A stretch of 64,000 nt of DNA from NCBI RefSeq assembly GCF_037892605.1, contig NZ_JBBKTU010000001.1, positions 3,472,001-3,536,000 on the forward strand, written 5' to 3'. Positions 9,955-18,800 of the stretch are shown here, one piece after another (positions within the stretch are counted from its first letter, which is position 1; each line of letters starts with the position of its first letter). Below the pieces are notes generated by a model, which was given only the letters and a program-made list of their open reading frames with translations, was not told the DNA's origin and made no database searches. Source of the DNA: Lacibacter sp. H407. GTDB taxonomy: Bacteria > Bacteroidota > Bacteroidia > Chitinophagales > Chitinophagaceae. The translations under genes and the position numbers were made by a program.

Positions 9955-10371
9955 ATGAAAACGTATAAACTATTGCCTGCTTTGCTGCTCGTTTCAATAC
10001 TGGCTGCCTGCAGTAACGGTATGGAAGAAGGCAGTTCAACAACGCCTGCAACAACACCGGCAACCAATACCACAACCACACAGCCAATACAACAAACGGC
10101 ACCTGCCACTACGCAGGCAGGTTTAAATCCGGCGCACGGGCAACCGGGGCATCGCTGCGATATTGCAGTAGGTGCACCATTGAATAGTCCGGCGGGCCAA
10201 TCGGCTACGCCACCGCCACAACAAACGCTGATCAAGCCAACACCGCCACCACCAGCTGTTATGCCTGCATCATCGGGCACACAGGCAGGTTTAAATCCGG
10301 CGCACGGACAACCCGGGCATCGCTGCGATATTGCAGTAGGAGCACCATTGAACAGTAAGCCAACACAATAA
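9955..10371 (+). CDS. Small lipoprotein with duplicated HGQPGHRC motif
   Basis: The protein has 138 residues. The signal peptide ends in a lipobox with cysteine at residue 19 (SILAAC). The mature protein is low-complexity Thr/Pro/Gln/Ala linker carrying two identical 25-residue units at residues 54-78 and 110-134, each with the core AGLNPAHGQPGHRCDIAVGA. Each unit has two histidines and one cysteine, which could bind a metal or form a disulfide between units. I know this motif only as a conserved, uncharacterised element in Bacteroidota lipoproteins. A terminator follows. The lipoprotein nature is clear; the function is unknown. Confidence 0.85.
   Translation: MKTYKLLPALLLVSILAACSNGMEEGSSTTPATTPATNTTTTQPIQQTAPATTQAGLNPAHGQPGHRCDIAVGAPLNSPAGQSATPPPQQTLIKPTPPPPAVMPASSGTQAGLNPAHGQPGHRCDIAVGAPLNSKPTQ
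10114..10188 (+). repeat. Intragenic repeat unit, copy 1 (75 bp)
   Basis: This is the first of two in-frame copies encoding the same 25 residues (54-78) of the lipoprotein. It differs from copy 2 at only four bases, all silent (GGG/GGA, CCG/CCC, GGT/GGA, AAT/AAC). Confidence 0.95.
10282..10356 (+). repeat. Intragenic repeat unit, copy 2 (75 bp)
   Basis: This is the second in-frame copy, encoding residues 110-134, identical at protein level to copy 1. The start-to-start distance is 168 bp. A proline-rich linker separates the two copies. Confidence 0.95.
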
Positions 10372-10413
10372 TTTATTTCAATTATCAGTTAAACTGAAAT
10401 AAGAAGTAATATC

Positions 10414-10447
10414 AAAAGTCTCCCACACGGGAGGCTTTTCGTTTTTA
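10414..10447 (+). terminator. Rho-independent terminator after the repeat lipoprotein
   Basis: The stem AAAAGTCTCCC/GGGAGGCTTTT has a 4-nt loop ACAC and one mismatch, and is followed by CGTTTTT. Confidence 0.75.
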
Positions 10448-10539
10448 AGAACCGCTGCTCCTGCAACACAAGTAAAAATCCTGTAATAAAAACAGTACAT
10501 TTAATTTCCACATTCAAAACCAACACTAAAATCACCAGT

Positions 10540-11214
10540 ATGATCAAACATCTGTTTCTGTTTCTATCTCTTTGTTTTTTTATAAACAACGCAATAGCAC
10601 AATCGGCAAAGAGCGATAGTATGCGAATGACGAAAATGAAAACACTGCATGAAAAATTTGCAACTGATTCGGCCAAGCTTGAGAAAGAACACATCGAAAA
10701 TGTAAAATGGGAGAAGATGTCGGCAACGGCTATGTACCCATTATTGAAAGCGGGTGAAAACAGCGGAGTGGCACCGGTAGCAAATGTGTCGGAAACACCC
10801 GATCCGAATATGGATTATAAATTACTTTTCGACTTTGTAGAAAACAATCCCGACTCAGCATCCCATGAAATAAGTTATGGGTTAGCAGAAATTGCACGAC
10901 GTTTAAATCTGCATGCAGCAGGTGGTATACCTGTCAAACGCATCATGCCGGTCGTGGTGATTCATTCTGCCGCTCTCAACACAGTGAAGTCAAATGCTGC
11001 TTATCAGAAAAAATACAAGAAAGATAATCCGAATGTGGAGTTGATCGAACAAATGAAAAAATTGGGTGTAAAGTTTATTGTGTGCGGACAGTCGATGGCG
11101 TTTACCGAAACAAAAAAAGAAGACCTGTTGCCCGGCATTGAAATTTCTGTATCGGCACAAACAGCATTGTCAATGTACCAGTTAAAAAATTATGTGCTGT
11201 ATAAAATATGGTAA
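10540..11214 (+). CDS. Exported DsrE family protein
   Basis: The protein has 224 residues with a signal peptide (FLFLSLCFFINNAIAQ, cleavage near residue 21). A charged linker is followed by a DsrE/DsrF-like domain from about residue 90. The domain markers are RIMPVVVIHSAAL, GVKFIVCGQSMAF (with the family's typical cysteine) and LLPGIEISVSAQTALSMYQLKNY. DsrE proteins carry sulfur or act as small-molecule-binding partners in sulfur relay. Exported single-domain versions are common in Bacteroidota and uncharacterised. A perfect-palindrome terminator lies downstream. A second DsrE-like exported protein is encoded at 50791. Confidence 0.85.
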   Translation: MIKHLFLFLSLCFFINNAIAQSAKSDSMRMTKMKTLHEKFATDSAKLEKEHIENVKWEKMSATAMYPLLKAGENSGVAPVANVSETPDPNMDYKLLFDFVENNPDSASHEISYGLAEIARRLNLHAAGGIPVKRIMPVVVIHSAALNTVKSNAAYQKKYKKDNPNVELIEQMKKLGVKFIVCGQSMAFTETKKEDLLPGIEISVSAQTALSMYQLKNYVLYKIW

Positions 11215-11243
11215 TGATTGCGGAATTTTTAAAATTTAAGAAC

Positions 11244-11277
11244 AAAAAAGCGCAGACAAATTTGTCTGCGCTTTTTT
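11244..11277. terminator. Bidirectional terminator between convergent genes
   Basis: A perfect 34-base palindrome has a GC-rich core GCGCAGACAAATTTGTCTGCGC flanked by six A on the left and six T on the right. It lies between the DsrE gene (plus) and the serine hydrolase gene (minus), so it can end transcription from both sides. Confidence 0.9.
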
Positions 11278-11343
11278 GTTCTTCATCATCCATCCCACAT
11301 TCTTTATTAGCTTGCACCTATCGGGTTATCTTAAAAGTTTTTT

Positions 11344-12999
11344 TTATTGTTTTTTAGCAGGCATTTCCCGTCCCCCCTGGTACAGGATCAACGATTCTGT
11401 TTTACCTGAAGCGTCCTGTTTAAATTCAATATCCGCAGCAATTCCTTTTGTTTTAAATCGTGTTTTAGAAGTGGCTTGCAATTCAAGTTTTTGCTGACCC
11501 GTTGCCTGTGCAAATAACTGATCGCCTTCATGTGTAATGGTTAAAACAAAACCAGGTGCCAATTCATAATTGCCCACATATCCATCGAGGATAGCGCCTT
11601 CAACTTTTATAAACGTGGTAGTAACAGCAGCAGGTAAAGGCTTGTTTGTTTTTGCCCAGTTCATTTCCTCCTGTCGGGATTTGAACACAACGCCAGTAAC
11701 TGTTCCTGATGCACGTTGAAACGAAAGACTGCTTAATGAGTTTTCAAACATGAACTGATCTTTTGCAACCGGCAGTATTGTGAGTTGTTCACCATTGCCA
11801 CGTTGTGATGTAAGTTTCCCATTCACCCAACGGATGATGCGTTCCTGGCCTTCGGTATTTGTGTACACGCCTTCATATGTTTTCGCTTCTGCTTCTGCCA
11901 ATGGAATACTTGTAAACTTGTACGGTTGACCAATAGTCACTGCAGCCATTTTTGCAGTGATGTCATCGGGGCTTTTACAATCGCAGTTGGTAAATAGTGC
12001 TACAAACACGTCTTCTTTTGGTAAATAAATGGCATCCGTTAAAAAACCCGGAATGCCACCGCCATGTTCAATCGCATTGCTGGCCTGCACTTTGCTGAGC
12101 GATAAACCATATCCATAGTTCGTTGATTTGCTATTAGGCAATATGTACGGCGTAATAGCTTTATCAACCGATTCTTTTTTGATCAGTTTGTAACTGTACA
12201 ATGCTTTGTTCCATTTCCAGAGATCTTCTACTGTTGATAAAAGTGAACCTGCTGCATAGGGCAACGTCATGCTGATATAGTCGGAATGTTGAAATGCCGT
12301 TCCTTCTTTTTCATAACCCTTTGCACGGTTCTTAATGATCTTCGATTCGCTGCCATAATGCGAATTACTCATACCGGCAGGTGCAAACAAATGTTGCTGT
12401 ACATAGCTTTCGTAGCTTTTGCCGGTGATTTTTTCAATGATGTAGCCCAGCATTACATAACCCGTGTTGTTATAATTCCATTCTGTACCCGGTTTAAATT
12501 CAAGTGTATCGCTGGTTGTTAATTGAATTACTTCCATCGGTTTCATATCTGTCCGCATCTTGGCAGGGAATTCAGCTTTGTTCGTATAGCTTTTTATCCC
12601 GGATGTATGATTGAGTAATTGCTCAACCGTAATGGTTTCTTTGAATGGTAGCTCAGGCATATATTTCTTAATATCATCCTGCAACGAAAGTTTTCCCTGC
12701 TCCGCCAATTGCAGAATGGCAACAGCAGTAAACTGTTTGGTAATGGAACCAATCCGAAAGATCATATCGGGCTGCAGCGGCACATTTAATTCCATATCAG
12801 CCAAACCAATAGCTTTTTTATAGATCACCTGACCTTTTCGTACTACAATAGCCGCAGCACCGGGGTCGGTGGGTTTAAATTCTTTGCTGAGAATACTGTC
12901 GAACGAAGCAATCAACTTCGGCTCCTGTTTTACAGCTGTTTGTGCAAATAAGGAAGTGGCTGACAACAGAAGCGCTGACAATAGCAATTGTTTGTTCAT
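11344..12999 (-). CDS. Serine hydrolase, beta-lactamase/penicillin-binding (class C) family, exported
   Basis: I start at the codon at 12997-12999, which gives MNKQLLLSALLLSATSLFAQ, a clear signal peptide; the longer frame would run over the divergent grpB gene. The protein has 551 residues. The beta-lactamase domain shows SITK (S85-K88), the YNN triad in WNYNNTGYVMLGYI and HGGGIPGF as the third motif. A C-terminal beta-rich domain from about residue 370 resembles DUF3471. Such enzymes are DD-peptidases, esterases or peptidases acting in the periplasm; the substrate cannot be told from sequence. TATCTTTA (complement of 13028-13035) is a near-consensus -7 box. A bidirectional terminator lies at the 3' end. 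Confidence 0.9.
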   Translation of the reverse strand: MNKQLLLSALLLSATSLFAQTAVKQEPKLIASFDSILSKEFKPTDPGAAAIVVRKGQVIYKKAIGLADMELNVPLQPDMIFRIGSITKQFTAVAILQLAEQGKLSLQDDIKKYMPELPFKETITVEQLLNHTSGIKSYTNKAEFPAKMRTDMKPMEVIQLTTSDTLEFKPGTEWNYNNTGYVMLGYIIEKITGKSYESYVQQHLFAPAGMSNSHYGSESKIIKNRAKGYEKEGTAFQHSDYISMTLPYAAGSLLSTVEDLWKWNKALYSYKLIKKESVDKAITPYILPNSKSTNYGYGLSLSKVQASNAIEHGGGIPGFLTDAIYLPKEDVFVALFTNCDCKSPDDITAKMAAVTIGQPYKFTSIPLAEAEAKTYEGVYTNTEGQERIIRWVNGKLTSQRGNGEQLTILPVAKDQFMFENSLSSLSFQRASGTVTGVVFKSRQEEMNWAKTNKPLPAAVTTTFIKVEGAILDGYVGNYELAPGFVLTITHEGDQLFAQATGQQKLELQATSKTRFKTKGIAADIEFKQDASGKTESLILYQGGREMPAKKQ

Positions 13000-13128
13000 A
13001 ATGCGGTGTTTGAGTGAAAAAGTGAAATAAAGATAGAGTTTAAAAATGCGATATTCCAATAGTGTTGAGTAGATTGTTGTAAAATCCTTATAGTTAGCGG
13101 TAAATAAAAATTGATAGTTTCGTGCACA

Positions 13129-13695
13129 ATGCCAACCCTCATCCAACCATACGATTTCCATTGGAAAACAGAATTTGAACAACTGAAGCGGGTGCTCGCC
13201 TGCGAACTAAAAGATTTCAATATCGATATCCAACATGTTGGCAGCACTTCCATTCCCGGCTTGTTTGCAAAGCCGGTGTTGGATGTTGATATCATTCTTC
13301 ACAACAAATCAATGCTGGAGCAGGTAACAACAATTCTCGAACGCATTGGATATGTGAACAAAGGCGAACAGGGAATTACAGGACGTTTTGCTTTCCGCCA
13401 GCGATCCGCATTTACACCCATTACAGTAACACAACAACAGTGGCAGACACAGCATCTCTATGTTTGTTTCGCTGATAGTCTGGCGTTGAAAAATCATTTA
13501 CTTTTCCGTGATGCGCTGTTGCAAAATCAAGAACTCGATGAGCAGTATTCAGAATTAAAATTATCGTTGATTAACGAACATGGAATCACTAGAGAAGAAT
13601 ATACCAAACGGAAAACTGCATTCATCCTGTCTGTATTGCGTACAGCAGGGCTCAGTGAAAACGAACTAACGGAGATTGCTAAGGCAAATTCGTAG
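13129..13695 (+). CDS. GrpB family protein (UPF0157, nucleotidyltransferase fold)
   Basis: I start at the ATG at 13129; an in-frame TTG at 13111 is less likely because TAGTTTCG at 13115-13122 is a near-match to the -7 box and would sit inside the coding region. The protein has about 188 residues. The hallmark IQHVGSTSIPGLFAKPVLDVDI matches the nucleotidyltransferase-like GS...D.D core. Other GrpB features are HLYVCFADSLALKNHLLFRDAL and the helical C-terminus. Some members are fused to dephospho-CoA kinase; the function of the free protein is unknown. It is divergent from the serine hydrolase gene. Confidence 0.9.
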   Translation: MPTLIQPYDFHWKTEFEQLKRVLACELKDFNIDIQHVGSTSIPGLFAKPVLDVDIILHNKSMLEQVTTILERIGYVNKGEQGITGRFAFRQRSAFTPITVTQQQWQTQHLYVCFADSLALKNHLLFRDALLQNQELDEQYSELKLSLINEHGITREEYTKRKTAFILSVLRTAGLSENELTEIAKANS

Positions 13696-13792
13696 AATTG
13701 ATTGATGCCATGTTACTGAGTGGCAGTGTTGATATTTTAATTCTTGGCCGGGGTTCGTATATTAGCTTGAATAAGATATTATTCGTCATCTC

Positions 13793-14533
13793 ATGGAATT
13801 TGATTTTTACGAGCAATACAAAGACTATTCTAATTACGATCTTCTTAAAATTGTAAAACAACCCGATGCATACCAGCCGGCTGCTCTGGCAGCGGCGTCG
13901 CAAATTTTGAGTGAGCGACAAGTGACTGCTGAAGAAGTACAATTAGCCAATGACTACTTCCATAACATTGAAAAGTTAGCAAAAGCCAAAAAAGAAAAAG
14001 TCGATCAAATTAAAACCAAGGCTGTTGATTTATTTGAACCAGTATTGTATCCCAGTGAAAAAGTTGAGCCAGCTAAGTGGGTCAATATTTTTCTTTTGGT
14101 AATCGCTATACAATATGCCTGGTCGCTTTTTAAGTTAATAAAGCGACTGGTTAATTTTTTCCAGTGTAGCCACTGCAGGTTTGATATTTTCTTTTTTGTA
14201 GAACTGTTAACGTTACTTTATGTTCCAATAATTTTCTTTTTGCTTTTAAAAAGGAGACCATGGGGTTGGATACTTCTTTTTGCAGACAATCTTTTTTCTT
14301 TGATTTTAAGCGTTAGTCAATCACATAGTTTTTTTAAATATCAAAGCATTCATGAAGGGGACACATTTTATTTCCTTGTGCCAATCTTGATCAAAACTGC
14401 ATTTTTATTCTTTTTATGGAGTGCCCCTATTTCAACCCATTTTAATATCAATCAAGAGGCAAAGAAAAAGACAGCTTTAACAGCAGCAACTATAACGCTG
14501 TTGTTTATTGCCGTTATGTACTTATTGATGTGA
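13793..14533 (+). CDS. Multi-pass membrane protein with soluble helical N-terminus
   Basis: The protein has 246 residues. The first 85 are hydrophilic and helical (LAAASQILSERQVTAEEVQ), then come about five transmembrane segments, around 95-112, 130-148, 152-172, 190-210 and 225-245. A CSHC pair sits between the first two. I do not recognise a named family, although a soluble helical head before a membrane domain is a recurring design in Bacteroidota. It ends just before the Gfo/Idh/MocA gene on the same strand, about 90 bp from its likely start. Confidence 0.75.
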   Translation: MEFDFYEQYKDYSNYDLLKIVKQPDAYQPAALAAASQILSERQVTAEEVQLANDYFHNIEKLAKAKKEKVDQIKTKAVDLFEPVLYPSEKVEPAKWVNIFLLVIAIQYAWSLFKLIKRLVNFFQCSHCRFDIFFFVELLTLLYVPIIFFLLLKRRPWGWILLFADNLFSLILSVSQSHSFFKYQSIHEGDTFYFLVPILIKTAFLFFLWSAPISTHFNINQEAKKKTALTAATITLLFIAVMYLLM

Positions 14534-14625
14534 CTATATTGCTTTTTCTAACCCCAGCTCAATACTTACCCTTCAAATCAATCAACACAATGTGTAACTT
14601 AGTAATGAATCATTCCCATTCGTAT

Positions 14626-15720
14626 ATGAAAAATTGCTTGCTGCTTCTATTACTTTGCTGCAGACTGTCGTACGCATCGGCAGCAGAACATCCGTTGCGG
14701 TTAGGCGTTGTTGGACTCACCCACACGCATGTACATTGGATATTGGGAAGAGAAAATAAAACAGATGTTACCATTGTAGGTATTGTGGAGCCCAACCGTG
14801 CATTGGCCGAACGTTATGCAAAGCAACATGGCTTCTCTATGAAACTGGTGTACAATACCATGGAAGAAATGATCGATGCATGCAAGCCCGAAGCCGTAGC
14901 AGCTTTCGGCACCATTTATGAACATTTAAAAGTAGTGCAGATCGCCGCACCCAAAGGCATTCATGTAATGGTGGAAAAACCACTGGCTGTAAGTCTTGAT
15001 CATGCGCAGCAAATGGAAGCATTGGCAAAGAAGCATCGCATTCATTTACTTACCAATTATGAAACGAGTTGGTATAGCAGCAATCACAAAGCATACGAAC
15101 TGTTACACAACAACCGCATTGGCAGCTTGCGAAAACTGGTAGTACATGATGGACATCGTGGACCAAAAAAAATCGGCATCAACAGCGAATTTCTCGACTG
15201 GCTTACCGATCCTTTGCAAAATGGAGGAGGAGCACTCATGGATTTCGGTTGCTATGGTGCCAACCTTGCCACCTGGTTGCTCAAAGGCAAACGCCCAACA
15301 TCAGTTACCGCCGTTACGCAGCAACTGCAAGCGGAGAACAATCCGATGGTAGAAGATGAAGCAACGATCATTGTAACCTATCCTGATGCGCAGGTGGTTA
15401 TTCAGGCATCGTGGAACTGGCCCATTGGACGAAAAGATATGGAGCTCTATGGTTTAACCGGCGTGCTGTATGCCGACAATGGTACTAAAGTTCGTGTACG
15501 TGAAGCAAAGGGATACGATGATTATACCGAAGAAGTATTGGCAGTGCCCAACATGAAAACGCCTTATCATGATCCGTTTGCTTTTTTTGCCGCCGTTATA
15601 CAATCGAAAATTACAGTACCATTATATGATCTTTCGTCGCTTGAAAACAACATGCTGGTAATGGAAATACTCGAAGCTGCACGAAAAAGTGCAAATACTA
15701 AACGCACGGTACAACTATAG
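14626..15720 (+). CDS. Exported Gfo/Idh/MocA family oxidoreductase
   Basis: I choose the ATG at 14626 because it opens a signal peptide MKNCLLLLLLCCRLSYASA; the frame extends further upstream but without that logic. The mature part begins with the Rossmann motif LGVVGLTHTHVHWILG, then VGIVEPNRALAERYA, and MVEKPLAVSLDHAQQM with the family's EKP lysine. The C-terminal alpha/beta domain follows (LVVHDGHRGPKKIG, GGGALMDFGCYGANLATWLL). These enzymes oxidise or epimerise sugars and cyclitols with NAD(P). The cofactor-binding enzyme appears to be exported, a pattern known for glycosidase-like relatives in Bacteroidota. The substrate is unknown. It has about 365 residues. Confidence 0.88.
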   Translation: MKNCLLLLLLCCRLSYASAAEHPLRLGVVGLTHTHVHWILGRENKTDVTIVGIVEPNRALAERYAKQHGFSMKLVYNTMEEMIDACKPEAVAAFGTIYEHLKVVQIAAPKGIHVMVEKPLAVSLDHAQQMEALAKKHRIHLLTNYETSWYSSNHKAYELLHNNRIGSLRKLVVHDGHRGPKKIGINSEFLDWLTDPLQNGGGALMDFGCYGANLATWLLKGKRPTSVTAVTQQLQAENNPMVEDEATIIVTYPDAQVVIQASWNWPIGRKDMELYGLTGVLYADNGTKVRVREAKGYDDYTEEVLAVPNMKTPYHDPFAFFAAVIQSKITVPLYDLSSLENNMLVMEILEAARKSANTKRTVQL

Positions 15721-15823
15721 ATGTCAATACCTCGACTGGTGTTTTCACGAATTAAGGCAATGAAAGGGGGCAAGAAGAGTTCACTGTGGTATTGACGAAT
15801 TTAAAACTTTACAAAAATCAAAA

Positions 15824-16423
15824 ATGAATAAGTTACTTTTTCTTACAGCGATCGTTTTTTGTTTGACATCTTCCTGTTCAAATCCAAATCAGGCAGATAA
15901 CACAATCAACCAAAACGTAATTACAAATGACTCTAATAAAAACAGCAAAACTAAAAACATGATCACACAAAAAATTACACCCTATTTGTGGGTAGATAAA
16001 GATGCCAAAGCTGTGGCAGATTACTACTTGTCTATTTTTAAGGACGGTAAGTTGAAAGATTTTCGCAAGTTCGATAGTGACGAAAGTGGAAATGATGCAG
16101 GTATAGAAACAGCTGTAATTGAAATAGCAGGAATGGAGTTTAGTATATTAGCTGCAGGCCCACTATTCAAATTTAATGAAGCAATTTCTTTTGTTATCAA
16201 TACAAAAGATCAGGCTGAAACGGATTATTACTGGGAAGCTCTTACTAAAAATGGTGGTGAGGAAGGCTCTTGTGGATGGTGTAAAGATAAATATGGATTA
16301 TCATGGCAAGTTGTACCAACAGAATATTTTGAATTGATACATAGTGATGACCCGGCAGTCAGAGAAAAAGCAATGAAGAACACATTGAAGCAAAAAAAAT
16401 TGATACTTTCAGAACTCAAATGA
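15824..16423 (+). CDS. Lipoprotein with VOC (PhnB/3-demethylubiquinone methyltransferase-like) domain
   Basis: The protein has 199 residues. The first 18 form a lipoprotein signal ending LTSSC (cysteine 18), then an Asn-rich linker to about residue 45. From residue 46 it is a VOC-superfamily PhnB-like domain: ITPYLWVDKDAKAVADYYLSIF, GMEFSILAAGPLFKFNEAISF, CGWCKDKYGLSWQVVPTEYF. An internal ATG at the domain boundary (15959) would produce a normal cytoplasmic PhnB protein, so the linker may be a secondary fusion. PhnB-like proteins lack a confirmed activity. The lipoprotein form is unusual; the domain call is strong. Confidence 0.85.
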   Translation: MNKLLFLTAIVFCLTSSCSNPNQADNTINQNVITNDSNKNSKTKNMITQKITPYLWVDKDAKAVADYYLSIFKDGKLKDFRKFDSDESGNDAGIETAVIEIAGMEFSILAAGPLFKFNEAISFVINTKDQAETDYYWEALTKNGGEEGSCGWCKDKYGLSWQVVPTEYFELIHSDDPAVREKAMKNTLKQKKLILSELK

Positions 16424-16562
16424 ACAGGTATCATTATTTAGGTTAAATATGGCATCACTTTTTTCCCGTTGTTGGTATATTGTATTTTCAGCGTCATTCT
16501 GTTTGCCGGCATACCATAACAATTAAAAATGAAATTAATAAAGTAAAATTTCTATAACTGAT

Positions 16563-17060
16563 ATGAAAGAACTGAATCTGAAAAATATAACTCTTCTTGC
16601 ACTGGTGTTAAGTTGCCTTCTTCAGGTGGGAGCTCAACTGTTCGCTATTGCTGTTGTCGTGAATACTTTAGCAGCAGCTCCGCCGCGTTCCTTTGCTATG
16701 TTGCAGGGAGAATATGGTTACAACAGTGGCGCATTTTGGGATACGGTTCCAATGATAACTTTTTTGCTATTTATTGTCGCCTTGGTTACGAACTGGAAAA
16801 CTAAACGCCGAAAACTGATACTCCTTGCCCTCAGCTTGTTTATTATTGCAGGTGTTGTGGCAGGTTTTTTCGTAGAGCCCATTTTTGCAGATATGATCAA
16901 AAGCGGCTACAGAGATCAGGTAGACCCGGTATTACAAACACAGGCAAAAAGCTGGTACATGTTCGATTGGATGGTTTGGGTACTGGGGCTGTTAGCCGGA
17001 CTGATCCTCCTGGTTGCCTTGTTACGGCCCGTAAGTAATGCTGGCGAAAGTTCAAGTTAA
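16563..17060 (+). CDS. DUF1772-like four-helix membrane protein
   Basis: The protein has 165 residues and about four transmembrane segments: roughly 8-33, 62-80, 86-106 and 136-158. The arrangement, with an FxEPIF stretch after helix three and a KSWYMFDWMVW entry to helix four, resembles DUF1772 (anthrone oxygenase-like) proteins, but similarity is only by eye. Single gene; the AraC regulator follows after 281 bp of non-coding sequence. No function assigned. Confidence 0.7.
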   Translation: MKELNLKNITLLALVLSCLLQVGAQLFAIAVVVNTLAAAPPRSFAMLQGEYGYNSGAFWDTVPMITFLLFIVALVTNWKTKRRKLILLALSLFIIAGVVAGFFVEPIFADMIKSGYRDQVDPVLQTQAKSWYMFDWMVWVLGLLAGLILLVALLRPVSNAGESSS

Positions 17061-17341
17061 ATGCTTTATATTCTTTTTAAAAAGATGAATTAAAAACAAC
17101 AGCATTTAATGCAACTAAGTTATCAGGTTCGTATAAGCTTTTATGAAAGATTTGCATAGGTTATGGATTGGGTAAATTACAGTAACAGTAATTGAATTTG
17201 TAGAATAGTGATTTGTTAATTTTAAAATGGTCTCTTTTTTGCATAGTGTACTATATCATCAATGGGATTTTTAGTAACAACCTTTACAAACACACATTCA
17301 TAAAATGAAATGCAGTACAATATTGATTGCAGCTTTTGACA

Positions 17342-18157
17342 ATGATCTCTATACAAACACATATTCCTGAAAAATTAGCACAATACATAAGATCATTTTG
17401 GTGCTTACGTGTGGCTGAGGGACTGGAAAAACCTTACCTCGAAGAAATATTGCCGGATGGTCACCATGAGATCATATTTAATTTCAATTCAATTCCTGTC
17501 AGGAAAAGAAACGGGAGTGATGAATGGCTTCAAGACCCGTCTGCCTTCTTTACAGGGCAAAACAAAAAAAGTTATCTGCAACAACTCCATCCCGGAGCTG
17601 TACTGTATGCCGTTCGGTTTCATCCGCATACGCAACACCTGTTTTATAATTTCCCGGCATCTTTTTCAACAGATAACTTAATTTCTTTTTCTGATATTTC
17701 TCCAAACGATAACCTTTGGGGTTGTTTCTCCGAGTCTCCGGATGAAACATTTGCAAATCTGGAACAGGTTTTTTTAAAGAAAGCAGCCAGCTTAAATAAA
17801 CCGGAAGATGCTTTTCTTTATGTGGATGCAGCCGTTCAAAAGATCATAAAAGAGAAAGGCAATGTTAAGAACAAGCAGCTTGAAAAAATTACCGGAGTAT
17901 CTGCAAGGCACCTGGAAAAATCGTTTCAAACATATGTTGGCTTAAGCCCCAAACAGTTTTCCAATATTATCAAATACAGTCATTTTATTACGTACCGTAA
18001 AAATCATCCTGAAAAAACGTTAACAGAGTGTGCTTACGAAGCAGAATTTCATGACCAATCGCATCTTATTCATTTATCCAACCAAATTACAGGGCAATCA
18101 CCAAAAGCCTATTTTGGAAAACTGAATCATATCAACGACTTTTTTCTGAAGCCATAA
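17342..18157 (+). CDS. AraC family transcriptional regulator with DUF6597-type N-terminal domain
   Basis: I start at the ATG at 17342 (MISIQTHIPEKLAQYIRSFW), which is where family similarity begins. The protein has 271 residues. The N-terminal domain (1-150) has YLEEILPDGHHEIIFNF and VLYAVRFHPHTQHLFYNFP, as in DUF6597 sensors. The C-terminal AraC DNA-binding domain has two helix-turn-helix units, with KNKQLEKITGVSARHLEKSF near 180 and AYEAEFHDQSHLIH near 235. It probably senses a small ligand and controls a nearby gene; the RibD-type reductase and GNAT genes follow directly on the same strand. Confidence 0.9.
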   Translation: MISIQTHIPEKLAQYIRSFWCLRVAEGLEKPYLEEILPDGHHEIIFNFNSIPVRKRNGSDEWLQDPSAFFTGQNKKSYLQQLHPGAVLYAVRFHPHTQHLFYNFPASFSTDNLISFSDISPNDNLWGCFSESPDETFANLEQVFLKKAASLNKPEDAFLYVDAAVQKIIKEKGNVKNKQLEKITGVSARHLEKSFQTYVGLSPKQFSNIIKYSHFITYRKNHPEKTLTECAYEAEFHDQSHLIHLSNQITGQSPKAYFGKLNHINDFFLKP

Positions 18158-18245
18158 AGCCAGTTCGCATTTCTACAATTTCATGTTATACCGGGTGAAT
18201 AGCTTTGCGTTCAAGAAATTTTATAACAATAAGATATTAACGAAA

Positions 18246-18800
18246 ATGAAAAAAGTAATCTTATCTGTCGCTACTTCTTTAGATGGCTTTATTGAAGGCC
18301 CTAACAGAGAAATTGACTGGATCCCATTTACTGAAGATGGAGTAAAAGCGCTTGAGCAATTTTTAAATGAGATCGATACTGTTTTATATGGCAGAATAAG
18401 TTATGAAACATGGGGTAACTATGTTCCGGCAGAAGACAGTACCGATTTTGATAAGAATTTTTATGCCGGGTTAAATAAGATGAAGAAGTATGTATTTTCT
18501 ACAACAAAGAAAAATTTCGAAGGAAACCCGATAGTAGTTCAATCAAATATTGAAGAAACCGTAAATAAGCTGAAACAAGAGTCCGGAAAGAATATCTGGC
18601 TTTACGGCGGCGCTGAATTAGTTACCGGATTTGTAAACTTAGATCTGGTGGATGAATTCAGAATTGCAGTTTTCCCAATTATACTTGGAGCTGGCAGGTC
18701 GTTGTTTAAGAATATTGACCATAGGGTAAAACTGAAATTAATAGACGTAATAACAGGGCCGTCTGGTATTGCAGAATTCAGATATGAAAAAGCAGTTTGA
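18246..18800 (+). CDS. Dihydrofolate reductase / RibD C-terminal family protein
   Basis: The start is the ATG at 18246 (MKKVILSVATSLDGFIEG), which matches the family's first strand; the upstream extension is not conserved-looking. It has 184 residues. Key marks are SLDGFIEGPNREIDW, VLYGRISYETWGNYVP, KNIWLYGGAELVTGFVNLDLVDEF and the PIILGAGRSLF turn. The fold binds NADPH. Members named YwjB/YyaP or RibD-C reduce pterin or ribitylamine-like substrates, but most are uncharacterised. The stop codon overlaps the next start by one base (TGATG), so the GNAT gene is very likely translated by coupling. Confidence 0.9.
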   Translation: MKKVILSVATSLDGFIEGPNREIDWIPFTEDGVKALEQFLNEIDTVLYGRISYETWGNYVPAEDSTDFDKNFYAGLNKMKKYVFSTTKKNFEGNPIVVQSNIEETVNKLKQESGKNIWLYGGAELVTGFVNLDLVDEFRIAVFPIILGAGRSLFKNIDHRVKLKLIDVITGPSGIAEFRYEKAV

